A stretch of 24,293 nt of DNA, taken from the NCBI GenBank assembly GCA_032718475.1, contig JAUCBJ010006029.1, positions 1-24,293 of the forward strand, given 5' to 3'. Of this stretch, positions 1-8,818 are shown in pieces (position 1 is the first letter of the stretch; each line of letters starts with the position of its first letter). The position numbers were made by a program, and so were the translations under genes. Below the pieces are notes generated by a model that had not been told where the DNA came from, searched no databases, and saw only the letters and a list, made by a program, of their open reading frames with translations. Origin of the DNA: Nemertoderma westbladi. Its lineage: Eukaryota; Xenacoelomorpha; Nemertodermatida; Nemertodermatidae.

Positions 1-230
1 CCGGCACAGCATTCTTAAAAATGCAGCTGCAATGCAGCATGCCGATCCTAGTAGTAGTAGTAGTGGCCCCGGTGCAACTTTGTTGATAAACCGGCATAGC
101 ATTCTTAATGGCCGCTGATTGGGCTTGCCAATTGTAATTTGCATGATGGTGACAACATATTTTTGTTAAGCTGGCATAGCATCTCAATGTGCAGTTTGAA
201 TGCAGCAGGCCGATTATAGCAGTAGTAGGT
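1..230. repeat. degenerate direct repeats (3 units)
   Basis: Three related units start near 1, 92 and 171, each opening with a CNGGCAYAGCAT-like block. Units 1 and 3 continue with an AATGCAGCA...GCCGAT block and a run of (AGT) triplets. The middle unit diverges after its first 25 or so bases. Spacing is about 80-90 bp. This looks like an eroded tandem or interspersed repeat at the window edge, and it may continue outside. Confidence 0.6.
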
Positions 231-245
231 TTTACAGTAGATCAA

Positions 246-660
246 CTACTGTACGGAGGATAAGTCGCATGCAGGATGTGATGCCTCATAAAGATTATCA
301 TGGTGGCCGAAGCTTTTTGTAGATAGGACAATCCCAAGGAAGTTGCAACTGTTGACAAATCGTATGGTGTTTCCATTAAATGTAAATTTATCGACTTTGG
401 ATAATCGTCCACCTCTGCGGAATTTCACCGTCTTTGTTTTATGCAGGTTCATGGTTAAGTGGTTGTCCTCGGAATTTATTGCTAGGCGACCCAGGGCTTG
501 CTGTTCAGAATCCATAGATCACCAGTCGTCGGCATAGAGCAAAACCATGACAGAAAGGCCAGCCTATAAAGCAGACTACCTAAACAGACTAAAGGACAGT
601 GGGGACAATATATCACCTTGGATAACCCAGACCATTTGTTTGATCGATTCAGTAACATAA
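246..660 (-). pseudogene. non-LTR retrotransposon RT remnant
   Basis: Read on the minus strand, this stretch holds the middle of a non-LTR (LINE-type) reverse transcriptase. An LSP-type motif lies near 570-600. The catalytic YADD motif is encoded at 525-536 and is followed two codons later by an in-frame TGA. An open segment of 89 codons (246-515) then carries the thumb-side signature of an N-x-x-KT block, an FR.GGR block and a FLGIVLS block. Upstream of YADD the frame is interrupted by further stops, so this is a dead fragment. The full enzyme would copy element RNA at a nicked target site; here only part of the RT palm is left. The clade cannot be assigned. Confidence 0.7.
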
Positions 661-734
661 TCTCCAATACAAATCCTGATATATATTCAAGAAACAGGAA
701 AGATATACAATCAGCCTTTTACATTATTTTCAAC

Positions 735-1210
735 TGATGTAACGTAAATGGTATGCAAGTTAATTTAATAAAAACAAAGATAGTAAAATTCCGCAAGGGT
801 TGCGATATGGTAAACATGATCAATTTAAATATGGAAATGTTGAAATTAAATTAGTAAACAACTACGAATACCTCGGAGTTACCCTTCAGACATCTTTATC
901 ATTCACTACCCATACCCACATAAAGATAAAGAAATGAAAGCTTTTGGAATTATTGGGTCGTTGTAGCATTTTCGTTTAATATCCACGGACACCGCCATTA
1001 AGATATTCAATATAAAAATATATCCTTTAGTAACATACTCATTCACATAAATAGGCCCGTTCTTCACTCTTGCTAACTTAAAAGAAATTGATATTTTTTA
1101 TTATTATAGTATATTAATTCGCTCTAGGCGACAAAATTAAAATATTATAAATTAAAAATGCATCCAATGCACATAGTAAAATGTTTGTAGACATAAAGTT
1201 AGGTAATTAA
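735..1210 (+). pseudogene. non-LTR RT remnant, opposite orientation
   Basis: On the plus strand an N-G-x-x-V-N...KTK.VKFRKG block (739-800) leads, after a frame change near 840, into a VNNYEYLGVTL block (about 851-890). This is the same RT region as the minus-strand remnant next door, at lower similarity. Downstream to about 1210 there are hints of the C-terminal part, but stops in every frame make this uncertain. The fragment is more eroded than its neighbour, and together they form a tail-to-tail pair of related remnants. There is no start codon and no intact product. Confidence 0.55.
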
Positions 1211-1247
1211 AAGTTTAAAACTGTAATCCAAATCCAGTGTCAAGTAT

Positions 1248-1499
1248 TTATACAATATTAAAATAACTAAGGATACGATCGTGCTCGGTCAGAAAGGTTA
1301 CATTAACCAAACCATATGTTTCATTAATGTAAGCTGCATCTAAGAGGTCCACTGGTAGTGGAGCTCCTGGAACAAGCCAGTTATCCAAGGACTTCTTTAG
1401 GTAGTTGTTATTCAACAATGACTTTATCGATGGTAATGAGCAACCAGTAATTCCAGATGTAAGTGTACTATACCCAGTCCTGAGTAGCTCAGGTTGTGT
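1248..1499 (-). other. open frame without start, possibly the RT element C-terminus
   Basis: The minus strand is open for 83 codons from 1499 to the TAA at 1248-1250, with no ATG at its head. The peptide has normal composition (a Pro/Leu-rich middle and a VNVTFL segment near the end) and lies just downstream of the larger RT remnant, in another frame. It could be the C-terminal region of that element after frame loss, or chance. I recognise no domain. Confidence 0.3.
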
Positions 1500-1690
1500 T
1501 TATTGGCCAAGAGGACAGAGTGAAGCCAATGATAGACAGTGATAGACAATGCTTTAATCCCATAAGTTCATATATCGTTGCATTACTAGTGCATCGTCCA
1601 ACGCAAAGTAAATTCCGAAGTGGCTGTCAATGGAGAGAGTCAAGAGATTCCATGTCAGAGGCACTCAGAGATCCCATAGAAAATCGGAGA

Positions 1691-2763
1691 TTAAACAATT
1701 GCCCTCCATAGAGTTGATATAGTTTTTATTGGATACCACCGAGTTGTCCAGGACTTGCTATAAAACATGTTAGAAGTAAAAATTAAATCTCTTCGAACAT
1801 CTTGATAGACACCTCGATCATTTCGAAAAATTTTCACTCCTAGAAACATAAACTCACTCTTCCTTTGCAAGCATTGGCCCAGTATATTTAGATACATGGG
1901 TGCACAACTAACACGCCCTGGCGGATTACGGACAAGCCAACATGTCTTTGATGTTTCAATCTCTAAGGAAAGTTCCCTTGATTTGTAACTCAACATATTA
2001 CATAAGGTTTGAACATCGTTAGGAGATGAGCACATAATTAAGTAGTCATCCGCATAGTTAATCGCACCCAGCCATTGCCTAGCAATAGAACACTCAATAC
2101 CACTACTTTCCAGATATTTCATGATAGGTGATGTTACCAGGTTGAAAAAAGTTGGAGACATTAGGGAGCCTTGTTTCAGCCCATTAAAGACATTGAAACC
2201 AAAACAATCAACAAGGGGGCCAAATTTACAATGTAAAATTCTTTGACTGTAATAACTTATAATTAATAATAGAAGATTGGGATGGGTATGGTTTTCAAGG
2301 TTTCGATATAAGGTTAGGTGACTAACACTATCAAAGGCAGCAGCAAGATCCATCTTACATATATAAACAGGGGAACCTCGCCTTGTATAGAATTCCATTG
2401 TTTCCAAGACTGCTGCAACAACCGTCTCTGCTTATTTGTTTTTTATATGCAAACTGACTAAATCTGCAGGGAATATACTTTTATTACACATAAGATCACT
2501 CATTATAAGCGCCTCAAAAATCTTAGCAAAGATACTAACACTCGATACTGGGCGATACGAATTACTGAGTAGTTTACTACGGTTGCCTTCCTTGTAGATG
2601 CAGTTGATGACTGTTCGACCAAAGATAAGATGTTCGGTATCGGTACAATTCCCAATGACAAAGATGAATTCATAACAAATTCCAGTTGTTCTGCTAGTAT
2701 GCCAGGATCATGAAGTAATAAATGTTTCGGAACCAGAGAATAATAATCCGCTGGTTTCCCCAT
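1691..2763 (-). pseudogene. non-LTR retrotransposon RT, truncated and frameshifted
   Basis: The open segment 1691-2407 (238 codons) encodes the core of a LINE-type reverse transcriptase. Reading from its start these are a KMDLAAAFDSVSH block with the first catalytic Asp, a GLKQGSLMSP block, and the YADDYLIM box with the catalytic Asp pair. A CWLVRNP block and an FLGVKIF block follow. Further upstream on the same strand (2503-2763) another frame encodes the N-terminal RT region (a P.HLL...L..VMN.SL..G.VP pattern). The two parts are split by frame changes around 2410-2500, so it cannot make a full RT. The upstream edge coincides with the start of the BEL/Pao gag frame. No poly(A) tail or endonuclease was found with it. 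Confidence 0.8.
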
Positions 2764-2766
2764 AGG

Positions 2767-3233
2767 GAGTAGTCTTATCGCCCGATGAGAGACAGCGGAT
2801 TACTCAGATAGAGCCGACTATACAACAGAACCCTAGCCAGGAATTTATTACGAGGGATGAGTTAAGTGCTAGTTTAGCGCAAGCTATATCGCCGCACATC
2901 CAACCTATAACGGACATGCTTAGCAACCTACGGTTAAAGGAAGCAGCCCAGGTAAGAAGTAATTCTAATCCTAGCAGGCCTGAACTAGATAAAGTCCAAC
3001 CTAGTCAACGAGTATGCATATCAGAGGCAACTATACCACATAGACCTCAGGTAAGAACGCCTATCCCGACGATTTATAATCCCAACTTCGAGAACTCGGC
3101 CGAAAGGTTTATACAAGAAGCCTGGGTCAGGGCTTCGGCACGCAAACCAACGCGAGCGCTGAGGACTGACACAGACTCAAGCGATGAAGAGGAAGACATG
3201 AGACGTCAGAAGTCCCGAAACTATAAGGTATGA
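2767..3233 (+). pseudogene. gag: BEL/Pao gag, N-terminal part
   Basis: This frame is open from the end of the non-LTR remnant at about 2767 to an in-frame TGA at 3231-3233. The first ATG (2916) is not a natural start, because the frame is already open and protein-like before it. The peptide is Gln/Pro/Ser-rich and hydrophilic, with an acidic patch of the DSSDEEED type near its end. That fits the variable N-terminal region of gag rather than a folded enzyme. The same frame continues after the stop into the capsid-like domain, so the TGA interrupts one gag. The true N-terminus is missing. Confidence 0.65.
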
Positions 3234-3929
3234 AGGACCGACGCAGAGCAGGTAAGTTTGAACCACCGGGAAAGGACCAGACTTAATAACCCTGCAGAAC
3301 TAAACCATTTGTTAACCTGGAACGACGCAACCCTTAGAGACATAGGTAAGTTTGCCGCTAGGCAAGGACTGCCGACGCAACAACCCCAAAAGTTTATGGG
3401 CAACCATAGACATTGGAGGACGTTCAAAACCTATGTCGACGAACAGCTGACCAACAGCACCTTTACTCCCAACGAGAAGTTCAACTATCTGCTTCAGATG
3501 CTCCATCGAGAACCTAGAGCCATTGCTGACAACTTCGTCGGCAATGAAAGAGCATTTGAGTTGGCAATGAAGACGCTTAGCGACATCTATGGGAATAAAA
3601 TCAAGATGGCACAGTCGATAGTGGAAGACTTGGGTAAGGGCAGAAGGATTACAACTCCGTTAGAGCTGTTGAACTTAGCGAACGCTATTTCGAACGCATT
3701 AGACATCTTGAGGACGGTGAATCTACCTCATCATGGTGATCACGCCGAAGTTTTGAAGAGCATAATAAGACGTTTAAACATGCGTTACCGACAGAAATGG
3801 CGCAAATTAGAGAATAAGTTAGAGGGTCAAGGTAAGGTGTTGACACTTCAACACATCCATGACATGATAGCCACAGACGCGGTAGCAGAGATGAACAAAT
3901 TTCTCAGAGGAGAATATGAGAGAGTCTAA
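3234..3929 (+). CDS. gag: BEL/Pao gag capsid-like (DUF1759-like) domain
   Basis: In frame with the preceding segment, this open stretch encodes the central gag domain. A W..FK.YVDEQL...F....KFNYLLQML pattern lies at 3411-3500, and an AFELAMKTLSDIYGN pattern at 3550-3595, followed by long amphipathic helices. This matches the DUF1759 pattern of BEL/Pao gag proteins, which assemble the cytoplasmic particle that packages element RNA. No natural start lies here; the segment follows an in-frame TGA. It stops with TAA at 3927-3929, where the next frame (+1) overlaps by 14 nt from an ATG at 3916. A GAGAGAG run at the overlap suggests an indel, though a programmed shift cannot be excluded. Confidence 0.75.
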   Translation, partial: RTDAEQVSLNHRERTRLNNPAELNHLLTWNDATLRDIGKFAARQGLPTQQPQKFMGNHRHWRTFKTYVDEQLTNSTFTPNEKFNYLLQMLHREPRAIADNFVGNERAFELAMKTLSDIYGNKIKMAQSIVEDLGKGRRITTPLELLNLANAISNALDILRTVNLPHHGDHAEVLKSIIRRLNMRYRQKWRKLENKLEGQGKVLTLQHIHDMIATDAVAEMNKFLRGEYERV

Positions 3930-4290
3930 ACCTGTTACCGGTAAGTCAATGGTAAGTTTTGACGATGACATGACCACTGTGACTTTTAACTCAGTAGACA
4001 GATATAATTTGAGTACCCCTGCCTTTAGATCAGACTCGCGAGTATGGTCAGGTGAGCAGTCAGATAGACCTAAGTTAAAGCAACAGGAGTTGCCGGTTGG
4101 ATTTGTAGGTTGCCAATTCTGTTTACTAAAGGAGGTAAGATCTGACGACCATAAGTTAGACAGTTGCAGACGGTTCAAAGAATTAACTTCGGAACAGAGA
4201 AGAGTTCAAGTGCGGACGTAGGACACCTGTTGGGCATGTCTTGCGCCAGGTCATGTACTGCGGCAGTGCCCGAACAGTAAGGATAGATGC
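3916..4290 (+). pseudogene. gag: BEL/Pao gag zinc-knuckle region
   Basis: This frame carries three clustered Cys/His motifs. C-x2-C-x9-H-x4-C has its ligands at 4111, 4120, 4150 and 4165. After the in-frame TAG at 4219-4221 comes a canonical C-x2-C-x4-H-x4-C knuckle (4228-4269), then a CxxCxxxHH..LLH block from 4288 that runs into pol. This arrangement of one long and one canonical knuckle followed by HHxLLH is typical of the gag-to-protease transition of BEL/Pao elements. It should bind element RNA as the nucleocapsid. The TAG lies exactly between the first and second motif, so the nucleocapsid is split. Confidence 0.75.
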
Positions 4291-6771
4291 ATGGAATGCG
4301 GCAGACTACATCACAAGTTGCTACATGCGGATTTCCATACCCCAACGGACCGTTACCTACAGAGAAATCCTCAAAGGAAGGGGAGCAGAGAACCCGTATC
4401 GATAAGAAGAAATACGTACACCGGCATCCAGGACGATGGTTATCAACCAGGTTCGTCGGACGAGGATGGCGAGGCGAGCGCGAGAGAAGTGACCTGCCAA
4501 GGGTTCACCGCGGGTAGTTCATCGACCAGCGCGCGGACATATTTGTCATCGGCCACGTCGGAAATATTCAGCGTGATTCCGGTGAAACTTACTGGAGATA
4601 AGGGATCAAAGAGAATATATGTGATGTTGGACACTGTGTCCACATTATCTTATATCGACGAGGAAGTGGCGAGAGCCGTTTCCAGCTTCCAGGATGCAGA
4701 GGAGATCCAAATAGAGTTAAAGTCCATGCATGGGGTAGGGGACCTCAAGGGACACGAAATTTCGGTTGAACTAGACTCCCTACTCCCAAGAGACCAGCAC
4801 ACTCGCCAAGAACGGAGAGCGTTGCCATTAGACGGATTCAAGTGTCTAGCTATGAAAGGGTTCGGCAGGCAGTTAGGTAAGGCGCCACCGATGAGTCCCA
4901 TAGCACAGGAGTATTTTGACAAGCTCAGAGTACCGAGACACCAGGTAAGTTATAGGAATGTATCTATGTTAATTGGTGCAGAACAGCTGATCGCACACCA
5001 AATATGGGAAACGAGACCAGCTGAGCCGCATGTAAATGGACCACATGCCCATAGGACTATACTAGGTTGGTATACACGAGTACCCATGTCTTATGAGTTT
5101 ACAGGTGGCGACAAGCCAAAGGATAGATACAACGGATTACAGCCTATAACTCAACCACCATTAGTAGAACCACCAGACATAGACGAGTTTAGGAGAGCCT
5201 GTATTGACCACTATAGTGACGTTAGCGAGTCGGACGAAGAGTTGATTCCTGATAATGTTAGATTGTCAGAACCACTCTATAACGACCGGACAGATAGTGA
5301 ACCCGAGGACTACTGTTATCAGACCCGTGGGTCTGGTTCAGCGGCCCACGCTACCTACTTGAGTAATGTTTTGACTTACACCGATATAGTGGAGGGTCAA
5401 GTGGCTAGATATCGAGACCTAGACACTTTCCAATACAGTGAGGAGGAATTGCAGGAGGAATTGTTACGCCAGGACCTCGAGACAGGAGCTAGAACCGTGG
5501 AATGGCTGGATAGCGATGCAATGGAACCCGGTGGATATGACCTAACCATGTCCACTGATGAGAAACGGTCGCTGGAGATGATGGAAGACACCATATGTCT
5601 GCTACCGACAGGACATTTTGAAGTTGGAATGTTGTGGCGTCGACAACCACCTAAGTTGGAGAACAACTACAACTTAGCCTTGAAAAGATTAAACGGAGTA
5701 AGGGCTCGGTTGCTGAAGAATCCAGACATTAGGGAGAAGTATTGCGCCCAGATAAACAACTATTTCGCAAGGGGGTTTGCTGGGAAGGTAGAGGACCCGG
5801 ACTTAGTGACGGACCAGACTTATTACCTCCCACACCACTATGTGACTCATCCTGACAAACCAGACAAAGTCCGATTAGTCAACGAATGCGCAGCAGTCTA
5901 TAGAGGTATGTCCCTGAATTCAGAGTTGATGGATGGCCCCAACCTGAATAATTATTTGATAGGAATACTGTTGCGCTTTAGACAGCGGCGATTCGCGTTT
6001 ACTTGCGACATCGAGGCGATGTTTCACCAGGTAAGAGCCTGCAAGGCAGACCAGGATAGCCTCAGATTTCTCTGGTACGAGAATGAAGACCTATCCGGCC
6101 CAGTGGTTACATACCAGATGTATGTCAGGATATTCGGTGCCCGCGATAGTCCCAATGGCACGCTGTTTGTTCTAAAGAAAACGGCGACGGCCCAGATTGG
6201 TAAGTATCCAGTAGATGTTATCGAGTCCATCTTGAGAAATTTCTACATGGACGACGGATTGGTGTCCAAGGACACAGCAGAACAAGCCATAGAAGTGGCT
6301 CACGGCCTACAGGAGTGCTTGGCTACAGGGGGTTTTCCTCTGACCAAGTTCACTAACAACTCAGAGGCCCTATTAGAATCGTTCCCGGTGAAAGATCGCG
6401 GGAGCGGAGACATTGAATTGGGGGTAGAACCCATCCCCATGGCGCGAGTACTGGGACTCGCTTGGAACCCGAACACGGATAATTTCCAGTTAAGAGTTAG
6501 GTTCGAGCCCAATAGTCCAGACAAAGTTTTGACTAAGAGAATCTGCTTATCCACAATGAGTAGACTATTCGACCTGATGAACTTTCTCAGCCCGGTAATA
6601 TTACAGGCACGAGTATGTATGAGGAAAATTTGGTTGTCCGACCTAGAGTGGGACGAACCAATATCCTATACATGCAAAGCATTGGAGAGAGTGGGAAGCC
6701 GAGTTGCATCTATTGAAAAACATAGATGTACCCCGCTCCTACTTTCCGAATCAGCTGGTATTTCCAGCTGA
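4222..6771 (+). CDS. pol: BEL/Pao pol: protease and reverse transcriptase
   Basis: This is the longest open frame of the window; counting residues from the ATG at 4291 it has 826 aa. The aspartic protease (DUF1758-like) has its catalytic Asp at residue 114, in a D-T-V-S context instead of the usual D-[ST]-G-[SA]. A LIGAEQLI block (227) and an ILGWYTR block (257) end the protease region. RT follows, with YYLPHHYV (511), then the first catalytic Asp in DIEAMFHQV (573), FGARDSPNG (615), and YMDD (652-655) holding the other two Asp. RT copies element RNA into DNA in the particle. The frame then runs out of phase near 6690, before RNase H. The protease glycine-to-valine change may mean loss of processing. 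The rest of the RT signature looks intact. Confidence 0.88.
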   Translation, partial: DTCWACLAPGHVLRQCPNSKDRCMECGRLHHKLLHADFHTPTDRYLQRNPQRKGSREPVSIRRNTYTGIQDDGYQPGSSDEDGEASAREVTCQGFTAGSSSTSARTYLSSATSEIFSVIPVKLTGDKGSKRIYVMLDTVSTLSYIDEEVARAVSSFQDAEEIQIELKSMHGVGDLKGHEISVELDSLLPRDQHTRQERRALPLDGFKCLAMKGFGRQLGKAPPMSPIAQEYFDKLRVPRHQVSYRNVSMLIGAEQLIAHQIWETRPAEPHVNGPHAHRTILGWYTRVPMSYEFTGGDKPKDRYNGLQPITQPPLVEPPDIDEFRRACIDHYSDVSESDEELIPDNVRLSEPLYNDRTDSEPEDYCYQTRGSGSAAHATYLSNVLTYTDIVEGQVARYRDLDTFQYSEEELQEELLRQDLETGARTVEWLDSDAMEPGGYDLTMSTDEKRSLEMMEDTICLLPTGHFEVGMLWRRQPPKLENNYNLALKRLNGVRARLLKNPDIREKYCAQINNYFARGFAGKVEDPDLVTDQTYYLPHHYVTHPDKPDKVRLVNECAAVYRGMSLNSELMDGPNLNNYLIGILLRFRQRRFAFTCDIEAMFHQVRACKADQDSLRFLWYENEDLSGPVVTYQMYVRIFGARDSPNGTLFVLKKTATAQIGKYPVDVIESILRNFYMDDGLVSKDTAEQAIEVAHGLQECLATGGFPLTKFTNNSEALLESFPVKDRGSGDIELGVEPIPMARVLGLAWNPNTDNFQLRVRFEPNSPDKVLTKRICLSTMSRLFDLMNFLSPVILQARVCMRKIWLSDLEWDEPISYTCKALERVGSRVASIEKHRCTPLLLSESAGISS

Positions 6772-7888
6772 TCTCGAACTGCATTTGTTCAGTGACGCAA
6801 GTGACACCGGCTTTGGTATGGTAGCCTACCTTCGCCGAGAGGTAAGTCAAGACAAATTTGAGACGGCCTTTGTGACTTCTAGATCAAAGACAATGTCGGT
6901 CAAATACATGACTGTCCCTCGTGCAGAGTTACAGGCGGCAGTAGTCTCAGTCGAGGTAAGTAAGCAGATAATAGAGGAGTTAGACACGACATTGACCTTA
7001 TTCTATTGGACGGACGCATCCTTAGTGTTAGTATACATTGCAGCCGACAATATTGCACTAAAGACATTTGTGGCCAACAGACGCGCTCAGATCGTCGACT
7101 TTTCGACGAAGGAACAATGGAGACATTGTCCGGGAGTGTTAAACCCGGCCGCCATAACTTCGAGAGGTGCTATGCCGGCAGAATTCTGTCAGGAAGAGTC
7201 CCAGGAGTTTTGGTTGCATGGACCTGATTTTCTAACGAGGACACAGGAACATTGGCCAGACCGACTGAAGATAGTGACCAATCCGATGCCAGAGGATGCA
7301 GAAGTCAAAGTGGAGAAAGTCTCCAAGTCTAAGTCGAAAGCCAAACTCAAGTTGTTGGATTGGCCTGAAGAGTCATTGGAGCGGCCTGAAGAGTCATTGG
7401 AGCGGCCCGGAGACCTGTCAGACCTAGAGACTTATGTGACGACTAGGTCTGGAAGGGTAAGTTATGACATAAAACCACCCTTACAGACTAAACAAGGGTC
7501 ACAATTGGTAAGTGACGGACAGAAAATGACCTACAAGATGGAGCCTTTGGTTTCCAAACCTGCGGGTTTGAATTCGAAACTTCCATTAACTAACGGACGA
7601 CCGTTGCTGGCATTAGAGCCATGTAGTATATATGACAAATTACTAAATTCGTCTGCCTCTTGGCTGACAATTTGTAAAAGAGCTGCGTGGTTAAGCCGAT
7701 ACGTTTCGTACCTTTGTTTAAAACATTTGGAACATTTAGGAGAACAAATGAGCACTAATATTGAGCGAATTCAGAAATTGAAACGACCTCTGACAGAGGA
7801 TGAGATTGATCAAGCGGAATTAAAGCATTTGAAGCATTATCAAATGTGTGCCTTCCCAAAAGAATTCTATCTATTATCGGCTCAATGA
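6704..7888 (+). CDS. pol: BEL/Pao pol: RNase H and linker
   Basis: This frame is +1 to the RT frame; the change falls in a GAGAGAG run near 6684-6692, and no start is needed. An IDVPRSY block precedes an RNase H domain. Its acidic residues are Asp in HLFSDASDTGFGM (6794), Glu in VPRAELQAAVV (6926) and Asp in FYWTDASLVL (7013). RNase H removes the RNA strand during reverse transcription. After it comes a long, Lys/Ser-rich linker with a perfect 21-bp tandem duplication (7364-7384 and 7385-7405, peptide PEESLER repeated). The linker also contains one copy of the dispersed palindrome (7538-7586), read as KPAGL. The frame ends at an in-frame TGA (7886-7888), after which integrase continues in the same frame. 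Confidence 0.85.
   Translation: MHLLKNIDVPRSYFPNQLVFPADLELHLFSDASDTGFGMVAYLRREVSQDKFETAFVTSRSKTMSVKYMTVPRAELQAAVVSVEVSKQIIEELDTTLTLFYWTDASLVLVYIAADNIALKTFVANRRAQIVDFSTKEQWRHCPGVLNPAAITSRGAMPAEFCQEESQEFWLHGPDFLTRTQEHWPDRLKIVTNPMPEDAEVKVEKVSKSKSKAKLKLLDWPEESLERPEESLERPGDLSDLETYVTTRSGRVSYDIKPPLQTKQGSQLVSDGQKMTYKMEPLVSKPAGLNSKLPLTNGRPLLALEPCSIYDKLLNSSASWLTICKRAAWLSRYVSYLCLKHLEHLGEQMSTNIERIQKLKRPLTEDEIDQAELKHLKHYQMCAFPKEFYLLSAQ
7364..7405 (+). repeat. 21-bp perfect tandem duplication inside pol
   Basis: CCTGAAGAGTCATTGGAGCG plus one G occurs twice head to tail, keeping the pol frame and duplicating a PEESLER heptapeptide. The third unit is only begun (CCCGG). Identity of the copies suggests a recent duplication in a tolerant linker between RNase H and integrase. 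Confidence 0.9.
7538..7586. repeat. dispersed hairpin repeat, copy 1 (in pol)
   Basis: Core CAAACC-TGCG-GGTTTG at 7555-7570. Outside the core, ATGGA (7538-7542) pairs with TCCAT (7582-7586), and the TTTG/CGAA region between forms partial pairs. It is read as KPAGL in the pol linker. The first central CpG of the core is TpG. Confidence 0.75.
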
Positions 7889-8818
7889 CCAGTTCTCTAT
7901 AAACCCCTTAGAAAATGGAGCCCATTAATCCATAAGGGTTTGATTTGTCATAGATCGAGAATCCAGACTGTCGACATAAACTCACAGTTTAGGTTCCCAG
8001 TGATAATCCCTAGTCACCCAAAAGAATTGCAAAGAGCGATTCTATGGGATATACATAAGAGGTTGCATCACGCGGGAAAGTTACACTGTTTGTCGGCAGC
8101 GAGACAGCGATTCATTCTATTGCAGCCAAGCAGGGCAGTAGGTAGTATGTACGACGCTTGTCTGGTTTGCAAGAGAGTGAACGCCAGAGTATTGGAACAG
8201 GAGATGGCTGAACTCCCGGAAGCGAGAGTGCAGGCATATGACCCACCCTTTACAAATACAGGGGTGGACTGTTTTGGTCCGATTGAGGCAAAGAGTGGAT
8301 GGCTGACCCACAAGCGATGGGGCCTGCTACTGATATGCATGGCCAGTAGAGCCGTACATATAGAGCGTGTGGCAGACATGTCGACCAAATCTCTGCTCCT
8401 GGCCTTAAAGAGATTTATGGCCAGGAGAGGACTAGTAAAGGCGTTTTACTCCGACAAGGGTACAAACTTTGTCGGAGGGAATAGCGAGTTGAACGCGGCT
8501 CATAGGGCGGCGCAGAATAGAGAAATCTCTGCAGCACTTTTGCCGCAAAGAGTGGAGTGGAGATTTAACACTCCAGAAAGTCCTTGGAGAGGAGGAAGTT
8601 GGGAGCGTTTGGTTCGTTCTATAAAGCAGGCCATTGCTAAGACATTGCCTGTAAACAAACAACTTACCGACGACAAGCTGGTCACAGCTTTCATCGAAAT
8701 CGAGCATACACTAAACTCGAGGGCGATAGCTATGTTGCCAGACGGTGTTGCTTTAACGCCGAATCATTTGCTAATGCAGAGTCCAGCGTTTCTTGTGCCG
8801 AGCATCAGAACCCATTAG
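7889..8818 (+). CDS. pol: BEL/Pao pol: integrase
   Basis: In the same frame as the RNase H segment but after an in-frame TGA, so no natural start. The first 17 codons carry the K.SP....G pattern that precedes BEL/Pao integrases. A zinc-binding region follows (HKRLHHAGKLHC...CLVCKR, about 8057-8175). The catalytic core has Asp at 8267 (GVDCFG), Asp at 8453 (YSDKGTNF) and Glu at 8603 (GGSWERLVR), giving D-61-D-49-E spacing. Integrase joins the cDNA ends to host chromosomal DNA. All catalytic residues are kept. The frame goes on to a LTPNHLL block and then shifts near 8793-8818 into the C-terminal tail. Confidence 0.88.
   Translation, partial: PVLYKPLRKWSPLIHKGLICHRSRIQTVDINSQFRFPVIIPSHPKELQRAILWDIHKRLHHAGKLHCLSAARQRFILLQPSRAVGSMYDACLVCKRVNARVLEQEMAELPEARVQAYDPPFTNTGVDCFGPIEAKSGWLTHKRWGLLLICMASRAVHIERVADMSTKSLLLALKRFMARRGLVKAFYSDKGTNFVGGNSELNAAHRAAQNREISAALLPQRVEWRFNTPESPWRGGSWERLVRSIKQAIAKTLPVNKQLTDDKLVTAFIEIEHTLNSRAIAMLPDGVALTPNHLLMQSPAFLVPSIRTH

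Noticed and set aside
2951-7513. Real introns starting at the GGTAAGT sites
   Set aside because: The reading frame and known retrotransposon domains continue straight across the sites, so they are not needed as donors. Facultative splicing cannot be excluded.
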